A DNA stretch of 46,888 nucleotides. It comes from an uncultured Alphaproteobacteria bacterium (GTDB lineage Bacteria; Pseudomonadota; Alphaproteobacteria; Methylaequorales; Methylaequoraceae). Below, piece by piece: positions 8,985 to 16,250 of this stretch. Within the stretch, counting starts at the first letter, position 1, and each line of letters starts with the position of its first letter. The notes beneath the pieces are model-generated. The model was not told the DNA's origin, searched no databases, and saw only the letters and a list, made by a program, of their open reading frames with translations. The translations under genes and the position numbers were made by a program. Location: the NCBI GenBank assembly GCA_902625895.1, contig CACODD010000006.1:1-46888 (forward strand), given 5' to 3'.

Positions 8985-10061
8985 TTAGATTTTTTTTGTA
9001 TTTTTTGTTATTCTTGTAATTATTGAGCTAATAACAAAACTAACAATTCTAAATAACTTCTTGTCTGTTTTATCTGAAATTTCGATTGCCCTTTCAGATA
9101 CTTGTTTTAAATGATTGAAGGAAAGATCTAATGCTCCTTTTTTTTCTATCATTTTCAACCAAAATGTAATTTCATCTTCTGAAATTGAGTCATATCTTTT
9201 TTTTAAAAACCTTTGTAATATAAATTTTTCTCCTTGTGTTGCATTTTGTATAAAGTGCATTATGAGAATATTCATTTTACCTTCTTTCAGATCTCTTCCA
9301 GGAAGTCCTCTTTCTTTGAGGCCTAAAAAATCTGAAAGATCATCTTGAATTTGATACGCAACACCTGTTTCGTACAATGACTTAAAATATTTTGTGTCAT
9401 ATTTATTTCCTGATAGAATCAAAACAAGTTTTATGGGAAGAGAGATCAAACCGCCTGTTTTTGCCCTTGCTGTAGATTCATAATCTTCCATTTTCAAATT
9501 AAAATCAGACCTACTTAAAATTTCAATTGATTGCCCTTTTAATGTTTGTTTAATAGTTTTACTTAGTTCTTCTATTGCAAGACATTTGAGATCAGGTCGC
9601 GTTTTAATCTTGGATATAATTTCGAATGAGGCTGAAATAAAAAGATCTCCTAAATTAATGGCTGTGTGATCTCCAAATCTATTCCAAATTGTAGGTAAAC
9701 CTCTTCGCAAAAGATCTCTGTCTTGGAGATCGTCATGTATAAGAGATGCATTATGTATAAATTCACAACAAATTGCTATATCATGCGAAACTTGCTTGCT
9801 TAGGCCAAAGATTTTTGAAGCAAGAAGTGCCAGTATTGCTCTGAACCTCTTTCCACCTGAATTAAGCTGATACTTTGCACAATTTCCCATCCATGAATCA
9901 TCACAGAGGATGTCAGACATTTTTTTGTCAAGAGATTGTATATCATTTTTATATTTATCGTGGTTAAAGAAGCTTAAATCAATGTTTTTTTGAAAATTAT
10001 TGAGATGAATCCAATTCGAATTGATGTTTAAATTCTGTGTAATATTTTTTGTCATCTTCAC
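8985..10061 (-). CDS. crtE: geranylgeranyl diphosphate synthase
   Basis: Chain-elongating prenyltransferase making the C20 precursor for CrtB. The first Asp-rich motif is LIHDDLQDRDLLRRG (D110-D114) with the GGKRFR substrate site before it; the second is YQIQDDLSDF, followed by GRDLKEGK. The window holds a second, different prenyl synthase (ispA at 20359), which supports this one being dedicated to carotenoids. At 358 aa it has an N-terminal extension. The annotated start is GTG; an ATG two codons later is equally good and no clear ribosome site separates them. It is the first gene of the crt operon, 24 bases downstream of the base of the hairpin after proteorhodopsin. Confidence 0.92.
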   Translation of the reverse strand: MKMTKNITQNLNINSNWIHLNNFQKNIDLSFFNHDKYKNDIQSLDKKMSDILCDDSWMGNCAKYQLNSGGKRFRAILALLASKIFGLSKQVSHDIAICCEFIHNASLIHDDLQDRDLLRRGLPTIWNRFGDHTAINLGDLFISASFEIISKIKTRPDLKCLAIEELSKTIKQTLKGQSIEILSRSDFNLKMEDYESTARAKTGGLISLPIKLVLILSGNKYDTKYFKSLYETGVAYQIQDDLSDFLGLKERGLPGRDLKEGKMNILIMHFIQNATQGEKFILQRFLKKRYDSISEDEITFWLKMIEKKGALDLSFNHLKQVSERAIEISDKTDKKLFRIVSFVISSIITRITKNTKKI

Positions 10062-10078
10062 GGTTAAAAAGTTAACTA

Positions 10079-10114
10079 TAAAAAAAGGGAAACATCAGAT
10101 AGATGTTTCCCTTT
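10079..10114 (-). terminator. strong hairpin and U-tract after the proteorhodopsin gene
   Basis: A perfect 13-bp stem (10084-10096 pairing with 10102-10114) with a five-base loop, the two arms reading AAAGGGAAACATC and GATGTTTCCCTTT. On the minus strand it is followed by a run of seven T. It lies 26 bases past the proteorhodopsin stop and 18-24 bases ahead of crtE, so transcription entering the crt operon from the proteorhodopsin promoter must read through it. It is one of only two strong intrinsic terminator shapes I saw in the window. Confidence 0.88.
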
Positions 10115-10139
10115 AATTAATTTAAAACATTAAGCTTGC

Positions 10140-10835
10140 TTAAGCTTTTGCTGATTCAGACTTAGCAGCAGCCCAAATTACAAGACCAAAAGCAATTTTG
10201 TTGATAATGTCTGCAAGATTGTAAATCGCATTTAATGCATTTTCATCAGTTCCACCTGCTAGGTAACCTAGGAAGTAACCAATCGGGTAGATAGACCAAC
10301 CAATTGATACAATCCATTTCATTGCATTGTAAGCAGATTGCTGAGCTTTTGAGTTGCTTGATGCGTTAGCTTGCGCTGCTTCACCTGCAAAAACTTCATA
10401 CAGGATGTAAATCCAACCTGCCATACCCACTATGAAACCAACAGTTGCATTGATTGAGCCGTTTTCACCAAGGAAACCAGCAATTAACATTACTAATGTA
10501 CCAATCAAAAGTCTCCAGAACATTCCAGCTGTGGCTGCGCCAACTGCTGCTAGAATAAGGTAAAATTCAACCATCTGAAGTGGGACTGTTAATAACCAGT
10601 CAATATATCTATAGACATTAGGGTTCTCACCAGTCTGGATCCATACTGCTCTCATGTAGTAATAGTGAACAGCGGCTATTAAAGTTACAAGGCCAGCAAC
10701 TCTTACAGAAGTCTGCCAGTGTTTCGCAACACTATTACCCTCTAAAAAGAAGAAAGCTGTAGATGCAACCATGGCTACCGAAATTATCCAAAAAGAAACC
10801 CCAACGAGGTCATCGGCTTTAAGCATATATTCCAT
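10140..10835 (-). CDS. proteorhodopsin, blue-absorbing type, proton pump
   Basis: Seven-helix retinal protein that pumps protons outward in light. The helix C motif RYIDWLLTVPLQMVEFYLIL carries the proton acceptor Asp (D79, equal to D97 of the reference green pigment), the donor Glu (E90, equal to E108) and Gln at the spectral tuning site (Q87, equal to position 105), which predicts blue absorption. The Schiff-base lysine is K213 in NLADIINKIAFG, and the acceptor-partner histidine is H57. No cleavable signal peptide is evident, unlike the reference. An AAAGGA ribosome site precedes ATG. It is flanked by a predicted promoter and a strong terminator, with its own retinal operon downstream. Confidence 0.98.
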   Translation of the reverse strand: MEYMLKADDLVGVSFWIISVAMVASTAFFFLEGNSVAKHWQTSVRVAGLVTLIAAVHYYYMRAVWIQTGENPNVYRYIDWLLTVPLQMVEFYLILAAVGAATAGMFWRLLIGTLVMLIAGFLGENGSINATVGFIVGMAGWIYILYEVFAGEAAQANASSNSKAQQSAYNAMKWIVSIGWSIYPIGYFLGYLAGGTDENALNAIYNLADIINKIAFGLVIWAAAKSESAKA

Positions 10836-10853
10836 ATGTTTATCCTTTCGTAT

Positions 10854-10882
10854 ATATTATTAAAATTTGAGCAAGAACTCAA
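10854..10882 (-). promoter_or_regulatory. predicted sigma-70-type promoter of proteorhodopsin
   Basis: On the minus strand, TTGAGT (10877-10882) and TAATAT (10854-10859) are separated by exactly 17 bases, close to TTGACA-N17-TATAAT. Transcription would begin near 10847, leaving a very short leader with the ribosome site GAAAGGA. The region is AT-rich, so chance matches are possible. No other comparable pair was as well placed upstream of this gene. Confidence 0.5.
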
Positions 10883-10883
10883 A
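10866..10883. promoter_or_regulatory. inverted repeat overlapping the proteorhodopsin -35 element
   Basis: TTTGAG and CTCAAA form six-base arms around a six-base centre. One arm contains the predicted -35 hexamer and the other lies in the promoter spacer, a position suited to a repressor or activator site. No regulator is identified. Confidence 0.4.
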
Positions 10884-10901
10884 AGTTAAAGTTTTACAAG
10901 C

Positions 10902-10914
10902 AGATTAAGTGGGC
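10902..10914. repeat. 13-base direct repeat, copy 1 (upstream of proteorhodopsin)
   Basis: AGATTAAGTGGGC occurs here and again, identically, at 11458-11470. This copy is 67 bases upstream of the proteorhodopsin start, beyond the predicted -35. It partly overlaps a small hairpin, GGGCA-N10-TGCCC (10911-10930). Both copies lie upstream of leftward genes and in the same orientation, which could mean a shared regulator site. Confidence 0.45.
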
Positions 10915-11033
10915 AGATATGCTTTTGCCCAATAACCTCCCCATATTGTAAGTACTAGGATGACTAAAAAATTAGTTAATTCAAGAAAAAAAAAGCAAAA
11001 AATTCTTAAATTATTGATTTTATTACAAAAAAA

Positions 11034-11453
11034 TTATATAAAAAAAGAAATTGAAGCTAAAATTGTCGCATTAATTCTTAATTTTTTAAACCACTTATCT
11101 GATTTTTTTTTTATTAATATTAGGTCAATCGAAAGACTCAAAAAAAGAGACACAACAAGAATAAATGAACTATAAATTCCATTAACATTTAAAGCATGCG
11201 TTGAAACTAACATTAAAGGAATTAAAGGGCTAAAAAAGAAGAAACCTTTAATATTTGCATTAATTATTTTTTGCCATTGCATACCCGATAGGAAGCAAAC
11301 AATTAGTGCGGCGTACAGAGATGAAATCATCTTGATTTCTGAAAATCTAACCAAAATTTCATTGTTTTCGTAATAACCAATGATATGAGAAAGATAGAAT
11401 GGTAAAACACCAGCGTAAGTTACGAATATTATTCTTTTTCGAGATTTATTCAT
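11034..11453 (-). CDS. DUF3429 family membrane protein
   Basis: A 139-residue protein with four or so hydrophobic segments. It starts with TYAGVLPFYLSHIIGYY and later has SLYAALIVCFLSGMQW, matching the DUF3429 pattern (TYAGxLPF ... YgAvIlsFLgGxxW). Function unknown; the family is widespread in Proteobacteria. The reverse-strand ORF at 10960-11175 overlaps its end and is not supported. No Shine-Dalgarno is visible: the bases ahead of ATG are part of the 13-base repeat at 11458-11470. Confidence 0.8.
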   Translation of the reverse strand: MNKSRKRIIFVTYAGVLPFYLSHIIGYYENNEILVRFSEIKMISSLYAALIVCFLSGMQWQKIINANIKGFFFFSPLIPLMLVSTHALNVNGIYSSFILVVSLFLSLSIDLILIKKKSDKWFKKLRINATILASISFFI

Positions 11454-11457
11454 AAAA

Positions 11458-11470
11458 AGATTAAGTGGGC
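11458..11470. repeat. 13-base direct repeat, copy 2 (upstream of DUF3429 gene)
   Basis: An identical second copy of AGATTAAGTGGGC (see 10902-10914). It ends five bases from the DUF3429 start codon and takes the place where a ribosome site would be expected. It lies in the short divergent region shared with the DUF3126 gene. Confidence 0.45.
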
Positions 11471-11542
11471 TTTAATTTAATGTTTATCTAACTTGCTAGA
11501 TTCGATTAAATGTTTATCATATACTTTTTGGAGTTTTGCGCA

Positions 11543-11758
11543 ATGACAGACCAAGAATTAGAAAAAATAAGAAACTACTTAAACAAAATTTTTAATACCC
11601 ATGATTTTATTATAAAAAAAAGAAAATCGATAGAGGACTCATGTGAAGTTTATCACAAAGAGGAATTTCTCGGATTAATCTACAAGGAAAACGAAGAAGG
11701 TGAAGAAGATTATCAATTTCACATGACTATATTAAAAGAAGATTTAACAAAGCTGTAA
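11543..11758 (+). CDS. DUF3126 family protein
   Basis: A 71-residue soluble protein beginning MTDQELEKIRNYLNKIF, with SCEVYHKEEFLGLIYKENEEGEEDYQF in the middle, which matches the alphaproteobacterial DUF3126 pattern (AEVYxxdEFIGvlyrDdEDGdxSY-F). I place the start at 11543 rather than at the ORF-track start 11510: the family begins here and GGAG sits about nine bases upstream, whereas the extra eleven residues look like leader. Function unknown. It is followed by an exported protein gene, five bases after the stop. Confidence 0.82.
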   Translation: MTDQELEKIRNYLNKIFNTHDFIIKKRKSIEDSCEVYHKEEFLGLIYKENEEGEEDYQFHMTILKEDLTKL

Positions 11759-11763
11759 AAAAA

Positions 11764-12489
11764 ATGTTAAAGGTTTTTATTTTTATTGCTTTAATTTTTA
11801 AATTCTTAAATTTGAAAGCACATCATAAAATTTATAGTCCGCGTGTTGAAGAGGGAAGACAATCCCTAGAGTGGAGGGGGCATGTTAATTATGACGATAG
11901 ATTAGAATTTAATAAATCTCATCATCATGTTTTTGAAACAGAATATTCATGGACAGGTTTTTGGCAATCAGAATTAGAATTTCATGTCTCTGACAAAGCT
12001 GAAACACCATTAGACTGGGAAAAAACAGAGTTCCAAAATCAGGTTCAGGTTTTTGACTATAAAAACTTTGCTGGCGCTCTTTACTTTTCTTACAATTTTG
12101 TTTCTGAAAGTGATGAGTCTGATGAAATTGAATACAAATATTTAAATGAATTTAATAATGAAAATTTGAGTTTTATTTCAAATTTTATATTTGAGAAAGG
12201 AGTTGGGAAAGGAGCCACTGGTTCAACTTCTTTTGATATTAGTAATCAATTAATGTTTAAAAAGGTCTACGAGAAAAATTTCGGTTTTGGTTTTTTAGGT
12301 TTTAGTAACTTTGGTGAGGTATCTAACTTTAATACATTTAGCCTTCAAAAGCATTTATATGGGGTTCAGATAGAAAGTGAAATTGATTTAGAAATTTTTG
12401 AATACGAAATATCACTTGCTTATCTCCATGGATTAACTGATGCGTCAACAAACCATATGTTTCTGTGGAATATGGAGTTAGAATTCTAA
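11764..12489 (+). CDS. exported beta-barrel-like protein of unknown function
   Basis: A 241-residue protein with a signal peptide (residues 1-19, LKVFIFIALIFKFLNLKA, with likely cleavage before HHK). The mature part alternates polar and hydrophobic residues with many aromatics and acidic residues, and the last residue is Phe (NMELEF), as in outer-membrane beta-barrels. There is a histidine-rich patch, KSHHHVFE, near residue 55. I do not recognise the family. It follows the DUF3126 gene with a five-base gap and ends one base from the convergent lipoprotein gene. Confidence 0.6.
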   Translation: MLKVFIFIALIFKFLNLKAHHKIYSPRVEEGRQSLEWRGHVNYDDRLEFNKSHHHVFETEYSWTGFWQSELEFHVSDKAETPLDWEKTEFQNQVQVFDYKNFAGALYFSYNFVSESDESDEIEYKYLNEFNNENLSFISNFIFEKGVGKGATGSTSFDISNQLMFKKVYEKNFGFGFLGFSNFGEVSNFNTFSLQKHLYGVQIESEIDLEIFEYEISLAYLHGLTDASTNHMFLWNMELEF

Positions 12490-12490
12490 A

Positions 12491-13522
12491 TTAAAACCCT
12501 AATTCTCTTAATTTTTTCAAATAATTTTCTTCGCTAATTAAACCGCGTTCTCTCATGCTTTCAAGAGATTTAAGGGTAAGTTGAGTATTTGTAGTTCTGT
12601 TCCTTGGCTGAATAACAGGGTTTTGTTGGTAGTACCTTTGGTTATTTGTTGCAGGTTGAGAATAAATGGAGTTGTTTTGATAAGGTCTTTGATTGTTAAT
12701 ATCATATGGTCTTTGAATATAAGGAGAATTATACTGTGGGGTTTGAGGTGGATAATATCCTCCTTGCTGTTGAAATGACCCCCTAACAGTTCGCAATTCT
12801 CTTCTTAAATCTTGAACTTCCCTTTTAAGTTGTTCAACACCAATATTAGACCTAAGGGCTATTGTTTGTTCTTGCCTACTCAATGATGCTCTTGGTCGAA
12901 GTGCTTTTGATGAGAAAACTAACCAATCTTTTCTACTTTTTGCGATGGTTGGTCGAAAAACACCAGAGTTTGGGAGTGCGCTTAATCTATATTTATTGTT
13001 TATTGTTTGAAATCTTGAGCCAGGAGCGTACGGATTTTTAATCAAATCTGGATTAAGTGCATTACTTAGCATCGGATCTGTTTCAGAAATATTTCCTTTT
13101 CTTAATATCGATCCAAAAATAAGATTAAGACCAGATTTATTATAAAATACTCTTCCAGATGTTACTTTATTGGCTGAAAGCCCTTTTTGTTTGTACCAAC
13201 CTTCTAAAGTGAAGACAACATCCTCATTAGGTTCTGCTTCCAGTAAAGCTTCGCTTATAGCTTTAGAATATGTAAATACCCTATCATCAGGGAAAAGTGC
13301 TTGTGGTTTGCCGCCAAATGTGGTCAGTACAAGTTTTAGTGCACCTTCAATGCTATTCGGATCTATTTTTACAGGATGAATATTTTTTATTTGCTTATCT
13401 TCTGAATCAAGTTGAACTCTTTGATAACCACTTTTGTAATAAAACTTGTTATCATCAAATATATTTATACTCGAACAACTAACTAAGAAGAATAAAACAA
13501 TAAGATATAGTATTTTTTTCAT
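12491..13522 (-). CDS. lipoprotein with C-terminal SHOCT domain
   Basis: A 343-residue protein. A lipoprotein signal (ILYLIVLFFLVSC, lipobox at C16) is followed by a folded region of about 200 residues, a short coiled coil (VEQLKREVQDLRRELRTVRG, about 225-245), then a Q/N/P/Y-rich low-complexity linker (about 248-305). The end, LESMRERGLISEENYLKKLRELGF, is a SHOCT-type short helical module, found in bacterial proteins as an oligomerisation or interaction element. The role is unknown; an envelope location is expected. It lies just past the porin terminator, so it probably has its own promoter. Confidence 0.75.
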   Translation of the reverse strand: MKKILYLIVLFFLVSCSSINIFDDNKFYYKSGYQRVQLDSEDKQIKNIHPVKIDPNSIEGALKLVLTTFGGKPQALFPDDRVFTYSKAISEALLEAEPNEDVVFTLEGWYKQKGLSANKVTSGRVFYNKSGLNLIFGSILRKGNISETDPMLSNALNPDLIKNPYAPGSRFQTINNKYRLSALPNSGVFRPTIAKSRKDWLVFSSKALRPRASLSRQEQTIALRSNIGVEQLKREVQDLRRELRTVRGSFQQQGGYYPPQTPQYNSPYIQRPYDINNQRPYQNNSIYSQPATNNQRYYQQNPVIQPRNRTTNTQLTLKSLESMRERGLISEENYLKKLRELGF

Positions 13523-13565
13523 TTTTAAGTATTGCTATCATAATAACAAATTAATAAAAAAAAAG

Positions 13566-13599
13566 AAAAAAAAAAGGAGAGCAAATTGCTCTCCTTTTT
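13566..13599 (-). terminator. porin transcription terminator (bidirectional shape)
   Basis: An eight-bp stem, GGAGAGCA (13576-13583) with TGCTCTCC (13587-13594), and a three-base loop, with ten A on one side and five T on the other. Read on the minus strand it has a ten-T tract and lies 27 bases past the porin stop. Confidence 0.88.
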
Positions 13600-13625
13600 A
13601 AAATTTTGATATTGATCTTCAGCTT

Positions 13626-14954
13626 CTACCAGAAGAAGAAAGCACCAATACCACCGAATGTATCTTCTTGATCATCGTCGGCAAGATACCAAGATTTCTC
13701 TGCGTATCCACCTTCAGCGACCAATCTGAAATTATCAGTAACGTTATGCCAAATCATACCTGAATGCATAGTGTTGGCATTTGTAGTACCTAGGTTGTTC
13801 ATATCACTTCCTGTCATTCTCATATAGTTACCACCATAAGAATAACCTACATTAGTACCTTGACCGAAATCAAATGTACCTTGGATATATCCACCATAAG
13901 ATTTTCTTTCTTTACCATCATCATCTAATGCACCAGTAGATCCGGCTACAGTTCCGTTATTAGCGTCCTGCGCTTGACTTCTTGGTAATACAGAGTGTTG
14001 ACCTCTCATACCGAGACCAGAAGCATAGAATCCTGAAGCAACAAGTGAAAAGCCCTCATAAGTAAGTTTTGTACCAAAACCTACACCGGCTGAGTCAACA
14101 GAATCGTGTTCAATATCGACACCAGCTGAAGCTTGTCTAGATTGCGTTTCAGCCGCAGTTCTTCCTGTGTGTTGGTATGTGCCATCAACCCAAAGATTAA
14201 CGCCAACACCAGTTTGTAGGAAATCACCATTCCAAGTGATTTGCGCTTCTACTCTTGGAGCTGAGTGATCTGTTGCACTATTCGCAGGAGTTTCGGAAGC
14301 AACGTCTTTTGGATCAAGAAGAGCAACCTTTGCCGCAAAACCGTTTCCAAGCTCTGGAAGCGTCCACGACACCATCGGTTGAAAATCTGTGTAGAGGTAA
14401 CCTACACCAATTCTACCTAAAGTAGTATTGTTGTTACCTGCACTAGCTCCGGCACCTACACCAAATAATAGCATATCATTTAAGATTGCATTACTTTGGT
14501 GAATACCAAGACTACGACCAACTAAAACAGAACCAAAGGAACCAGCTATGGTACCACTAGTTTCACGAATGTTAATTTCACCGTTACCTAGAGCGTTTTC
14601 ACCACCGTTCATGTGAGTATATAAGCCAAGTCTTGCTGACATGTCTAAACCATTAGCTGTAGGAGCTTTAAGAGTCATACCCCAAACATTTGGTAAAAGA
14701 CCTGTAACAATACTTGTCTCTGTATTAGCAGCGTTTATAATGCCACCAGTACCATCGAAAGCTACCACAGCACCACCAGAGGTAGTAGGGGCATTCGTAC
14801 CACTATTTTGCATTATAAATGCGTTAGCTGCGCCATCAAAAGAGACTTCCCAACCTTCTTGACTCATCAATAAAATTTTTGAATCAACATTGGTGGAAGC
14901 CAAAGCCATGACGGCAGGAATTGCAGCTACTGCAATTTTTTTTGAAATTTTCAT
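13626..14954 (-). CDS. outer-membrane porin
   Basis: A 442-residue protein with a signal peptide (KISKKIAVAAIPAVMALAS) and a mature part rich in Gly, Ala, Asn and Thr, with repeated amphipathic strands (for example NIRETSGTIAGSFGSVLVGR and TNVGYSYGGNYMRM) and a terminal aromatic (GGIGAFFFW), the outer-membrane insertion signal. It resembles the Gram-negative porin families of marine Alphaproteobacteria, and diffuses small solutes. Base composition is noticeably richer in G and C than neighbours, and the ribosome site GGAAGGA is strong, both fitting high expression. It has its own terminator. Confidence 0.85.
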   Translation of the reverse strand: MKISKKIAVAAIPAVMALASTNVDSKILLMSQEGWEVSFDGAANAFIMQNSGTNAPTTSGGAVVAFDGTGGIINAANTETSIVTGLLPNVWGMTLKAPTANGLDMSARLGLYTHMNGGENALGNGEINIRETSGTIAGSFGSVLVGRSLGIHQSNAILNDMLLFGVGAGASAGNNNTTLGRIGVGYLYTDFQPMVSWTLPELGNGFAAKVALLDPKDVASETPANSATDHSAPRVEAQITWNGDFLQTGVGVNLWVDGTYQHTGRTAAETQSRQASAGVDIEHDSVDSAGVGFGTKLTYEGFSLVASGFYASGLGMRGQHSVLPRSQAQDANNGTVAGSTGALDDDGKERKSYGGYIQGTFDFGQGTNVGYSYGGNYMRMTGSDMNNLGTTNANTMHSGMIWHNVTDNFRLVAEGGYAEKSWYLADDDQEDTFGGIGAFFFW

Positions 14955-15057
14955 ATATTTCCTTCCTTATTAGTTAATATAATCATAGCAATATAATACA
15001 CTTAATAATCTCTAATTAAAATAATATGTTCTCAATTTTACATTTTTATGATTAATT

Positions 15058-15073
15058 GTTGTAATATTACAAC
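15058..15073. promoter_or_regulatory. 16-base perfect palindrome upstream of the porin gene
   Basis: GTTGTAATATTACAAC is a perfect palindrome, 104 bases upstream of the porin start and seven past the tonB stop. No T-run follows on the minus strand, so it does not look like a terminator. Its form suits a dimeric regulator of the porin gene; which regulator cannot be told. Confidence 0.45.
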
Positions 15074-15079
15074 ACTGGG

Positions 15080-15850
15080 TTATTTAAGAATAAAATTAAC
15101 AGGTATTTTGATTTTTAAATATCCTAGATTGTCGAGTACCTCAGCAGGAGGTTTCGGAAATTTAAATGATTTTAGGATTTTTGTTGTAGCCTTATAAAGT
15201 CTTTTCGGAGCTTTATCTTTTATCTCAATATTCATTAATTTCCCTTCTTTGTTAATTGTTAAGACTGAAACTATTGTTCCTTGTTCTCTTCTTTGTATTG
15301 ATTGAATTGGATAGGATTTAGACGCCATTTTATTAATTTCATGCGATATAAAACTTAAATATTCACTCAACAACTGGTTTTTAATTACTGATTTATTTTT
15401 ATTAAGAGAAAATTGCTTTTGGGATTGTATTTGTGGTTTGATTTCTGTAATTTCATTTGAATTAATAGATTTTTTTACTTCCTCTTTCTGAATATTTTTT
15501 TTATTTGGTTCAATGACTTTCTCAACTTTGTTAACTTTTTCTACTCTTTCTTTGGTTTCTTTTTTTTTTAAAGACACAACATCTTTTTTTTTCTCAATCT
15601 CTTTTTTCTTATTGTCTAAAATCTTGTTTTGTTTAATAGGTTTGTCTTCAATTTTTTTTATAGTTTTTTCTTTTACTACTTCTTTTGGTTTAGGTGGTGT
15701 TGGTTGAACAAATGAAAACTCTCTAAATTCGCTTAGGTTTACAACATAAATTTCTTTATCATTAGTTTTTGATGTGAAAAAAAAAATGATTGTAAAATGG
15801 AATAGTAAAGAAAAGGCAATCGATAAATATATAAACTTAGTATTTATCAT
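15080..15850 (-). CDS. tonB: energy transducer TonB
   Basis: Spans the periplasm and passes proton-motive energy from ExbB-ExbD to outer-membrane receptors. One N-terminal membrane helix carries the SxxxH motif required by TonB (S14 and H18, SLLFH). A long linker (residues 45-150) rich in Lys, Glu and Pro follows, including QPTPPKPKE. The C-terminal domain has the TonB pattern GTIVSVLTINKEGKLMNIEI and ends in IKIPVNFIL. 256 aa is a usual length. It is last in the ABC-exbB-exbD-exbD-tonB operon, overlapping the preceding exbD by 14 bases. No TonB-dependent receptor is in the window. Confidence 0.9.
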   Translation of the reverse strand: MINTKFIYLSIAFSLLFHFTIIFFFTSKTNDKEIYVVNLSEFREFSFVQPTPPKPKEVVKEKTIKKIEDKPIKQNKILDNKKKEIEKKKDVVSLKKKETKERVEKVNKVEKVIEPNKKNIQKEEVKKSINSNEITEIKPQIQSQKQFSLNKNKSVIKNQLLSEYLSFISHEINKMASKSYPIQSIQRREQGTIVSVLTINKEGKLMNIEIKDKAPKRLYKATTKILKSFKFPKPPAEVLDNLGYLKIKIPVNFILK

Positions 15851-16250
15851 TTTCTTTTTCTATTACCTTTACAAAAACTTTTTTTATGTCCTTTTCTTTG
15901 AATTCTTTCATTACTCTATTAAAGAAATGAATAGATGATTCTTTGTCTAAATCTAAAATATACTTTTTATTTTTTGATTGAATAAAATTTGATAATTCTT
16001 CAATTTTCAAACTTTTATTTTCATACAAAATTTCATTGTTTTTATTGATCGTAAATACAACACTTTGACTATCAATATCTACTTCATTTCCAAACTCAGA
16101 TTCTGGCCTACTAATATCATTAGAATCTTTTTTGCTAATCACGCCCGTTAACATAAAGAAAATTAATAATAAAAATATCAAATTTATCATTGGTGTAAGA
16201 TTTACCATTTCTAAGGTTTTATTAGGTCTTTGGGATTTTTTAAGGTTCAT
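15837..16250 (-). CDS. ExbD/TolR-type protein lacking the membrane aspartate
   Basis: A 137-residue protein of ExbD form: short cytoplasmic N-terminus, one helix (about 18-38, LTPMINLIFLLLIFFML) and a periplasmic domain. The helix normally carries an essential Asp in the pattern P-x-[VIL]-D; here the residue is Asn (N23, codon AAT). The partner exbD just upstream keeps its Asp. So this may be a non-protonating partner in a mixed ExbD pair. It overlaps the preceding exbD by 11 bases and tonB by 14. Confidence 0.85.
   Translation of the reverse strand: MNLKKSQRPNKTLEMVNLTPMINLIFLLLIFFMLTGVISKKDSNDISRPESEFGNEVDIDSQSVVFTINKNNEILYENKSLKIEELSNFIQSKNKKYILDLDKESSIHFFNRVMKEFKEKDIKKVFVKVIEKENDKY

Noticed and set aside
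10836-11033. Possible tRNA or small RNA gene in the largest clean intergenic gap
   Set aside because: No cloverleaf, no CCA end and no TTCGA-type arm; only a promoter-like pair, a 13-base repeat and short hairpins are visible.
10960-11175. 71-aa plus-strand ORF upstream region of proteorhodopsin
   Set aside because: Lysine-rich and low complexity, overlaps the end of DUF3429 on the other strand, no ribosome site; treated as chance.
11764-12489. Possible copper or zinc chaperone because of the HHH patch
   Set aside because: One short His patch is not enough; the rest looks like a beta-barrel, so no metal role is claimed.
13561-13600. A-rich tract read as a simple repeat
   Set aside because: It is better explained as the T-tract side of the porin terminator.
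14641-14862. 73-aa plus-strand ORF opposite the porin
   Set aside because: Shadow created by the GC-richer porin sequence; no start signal.
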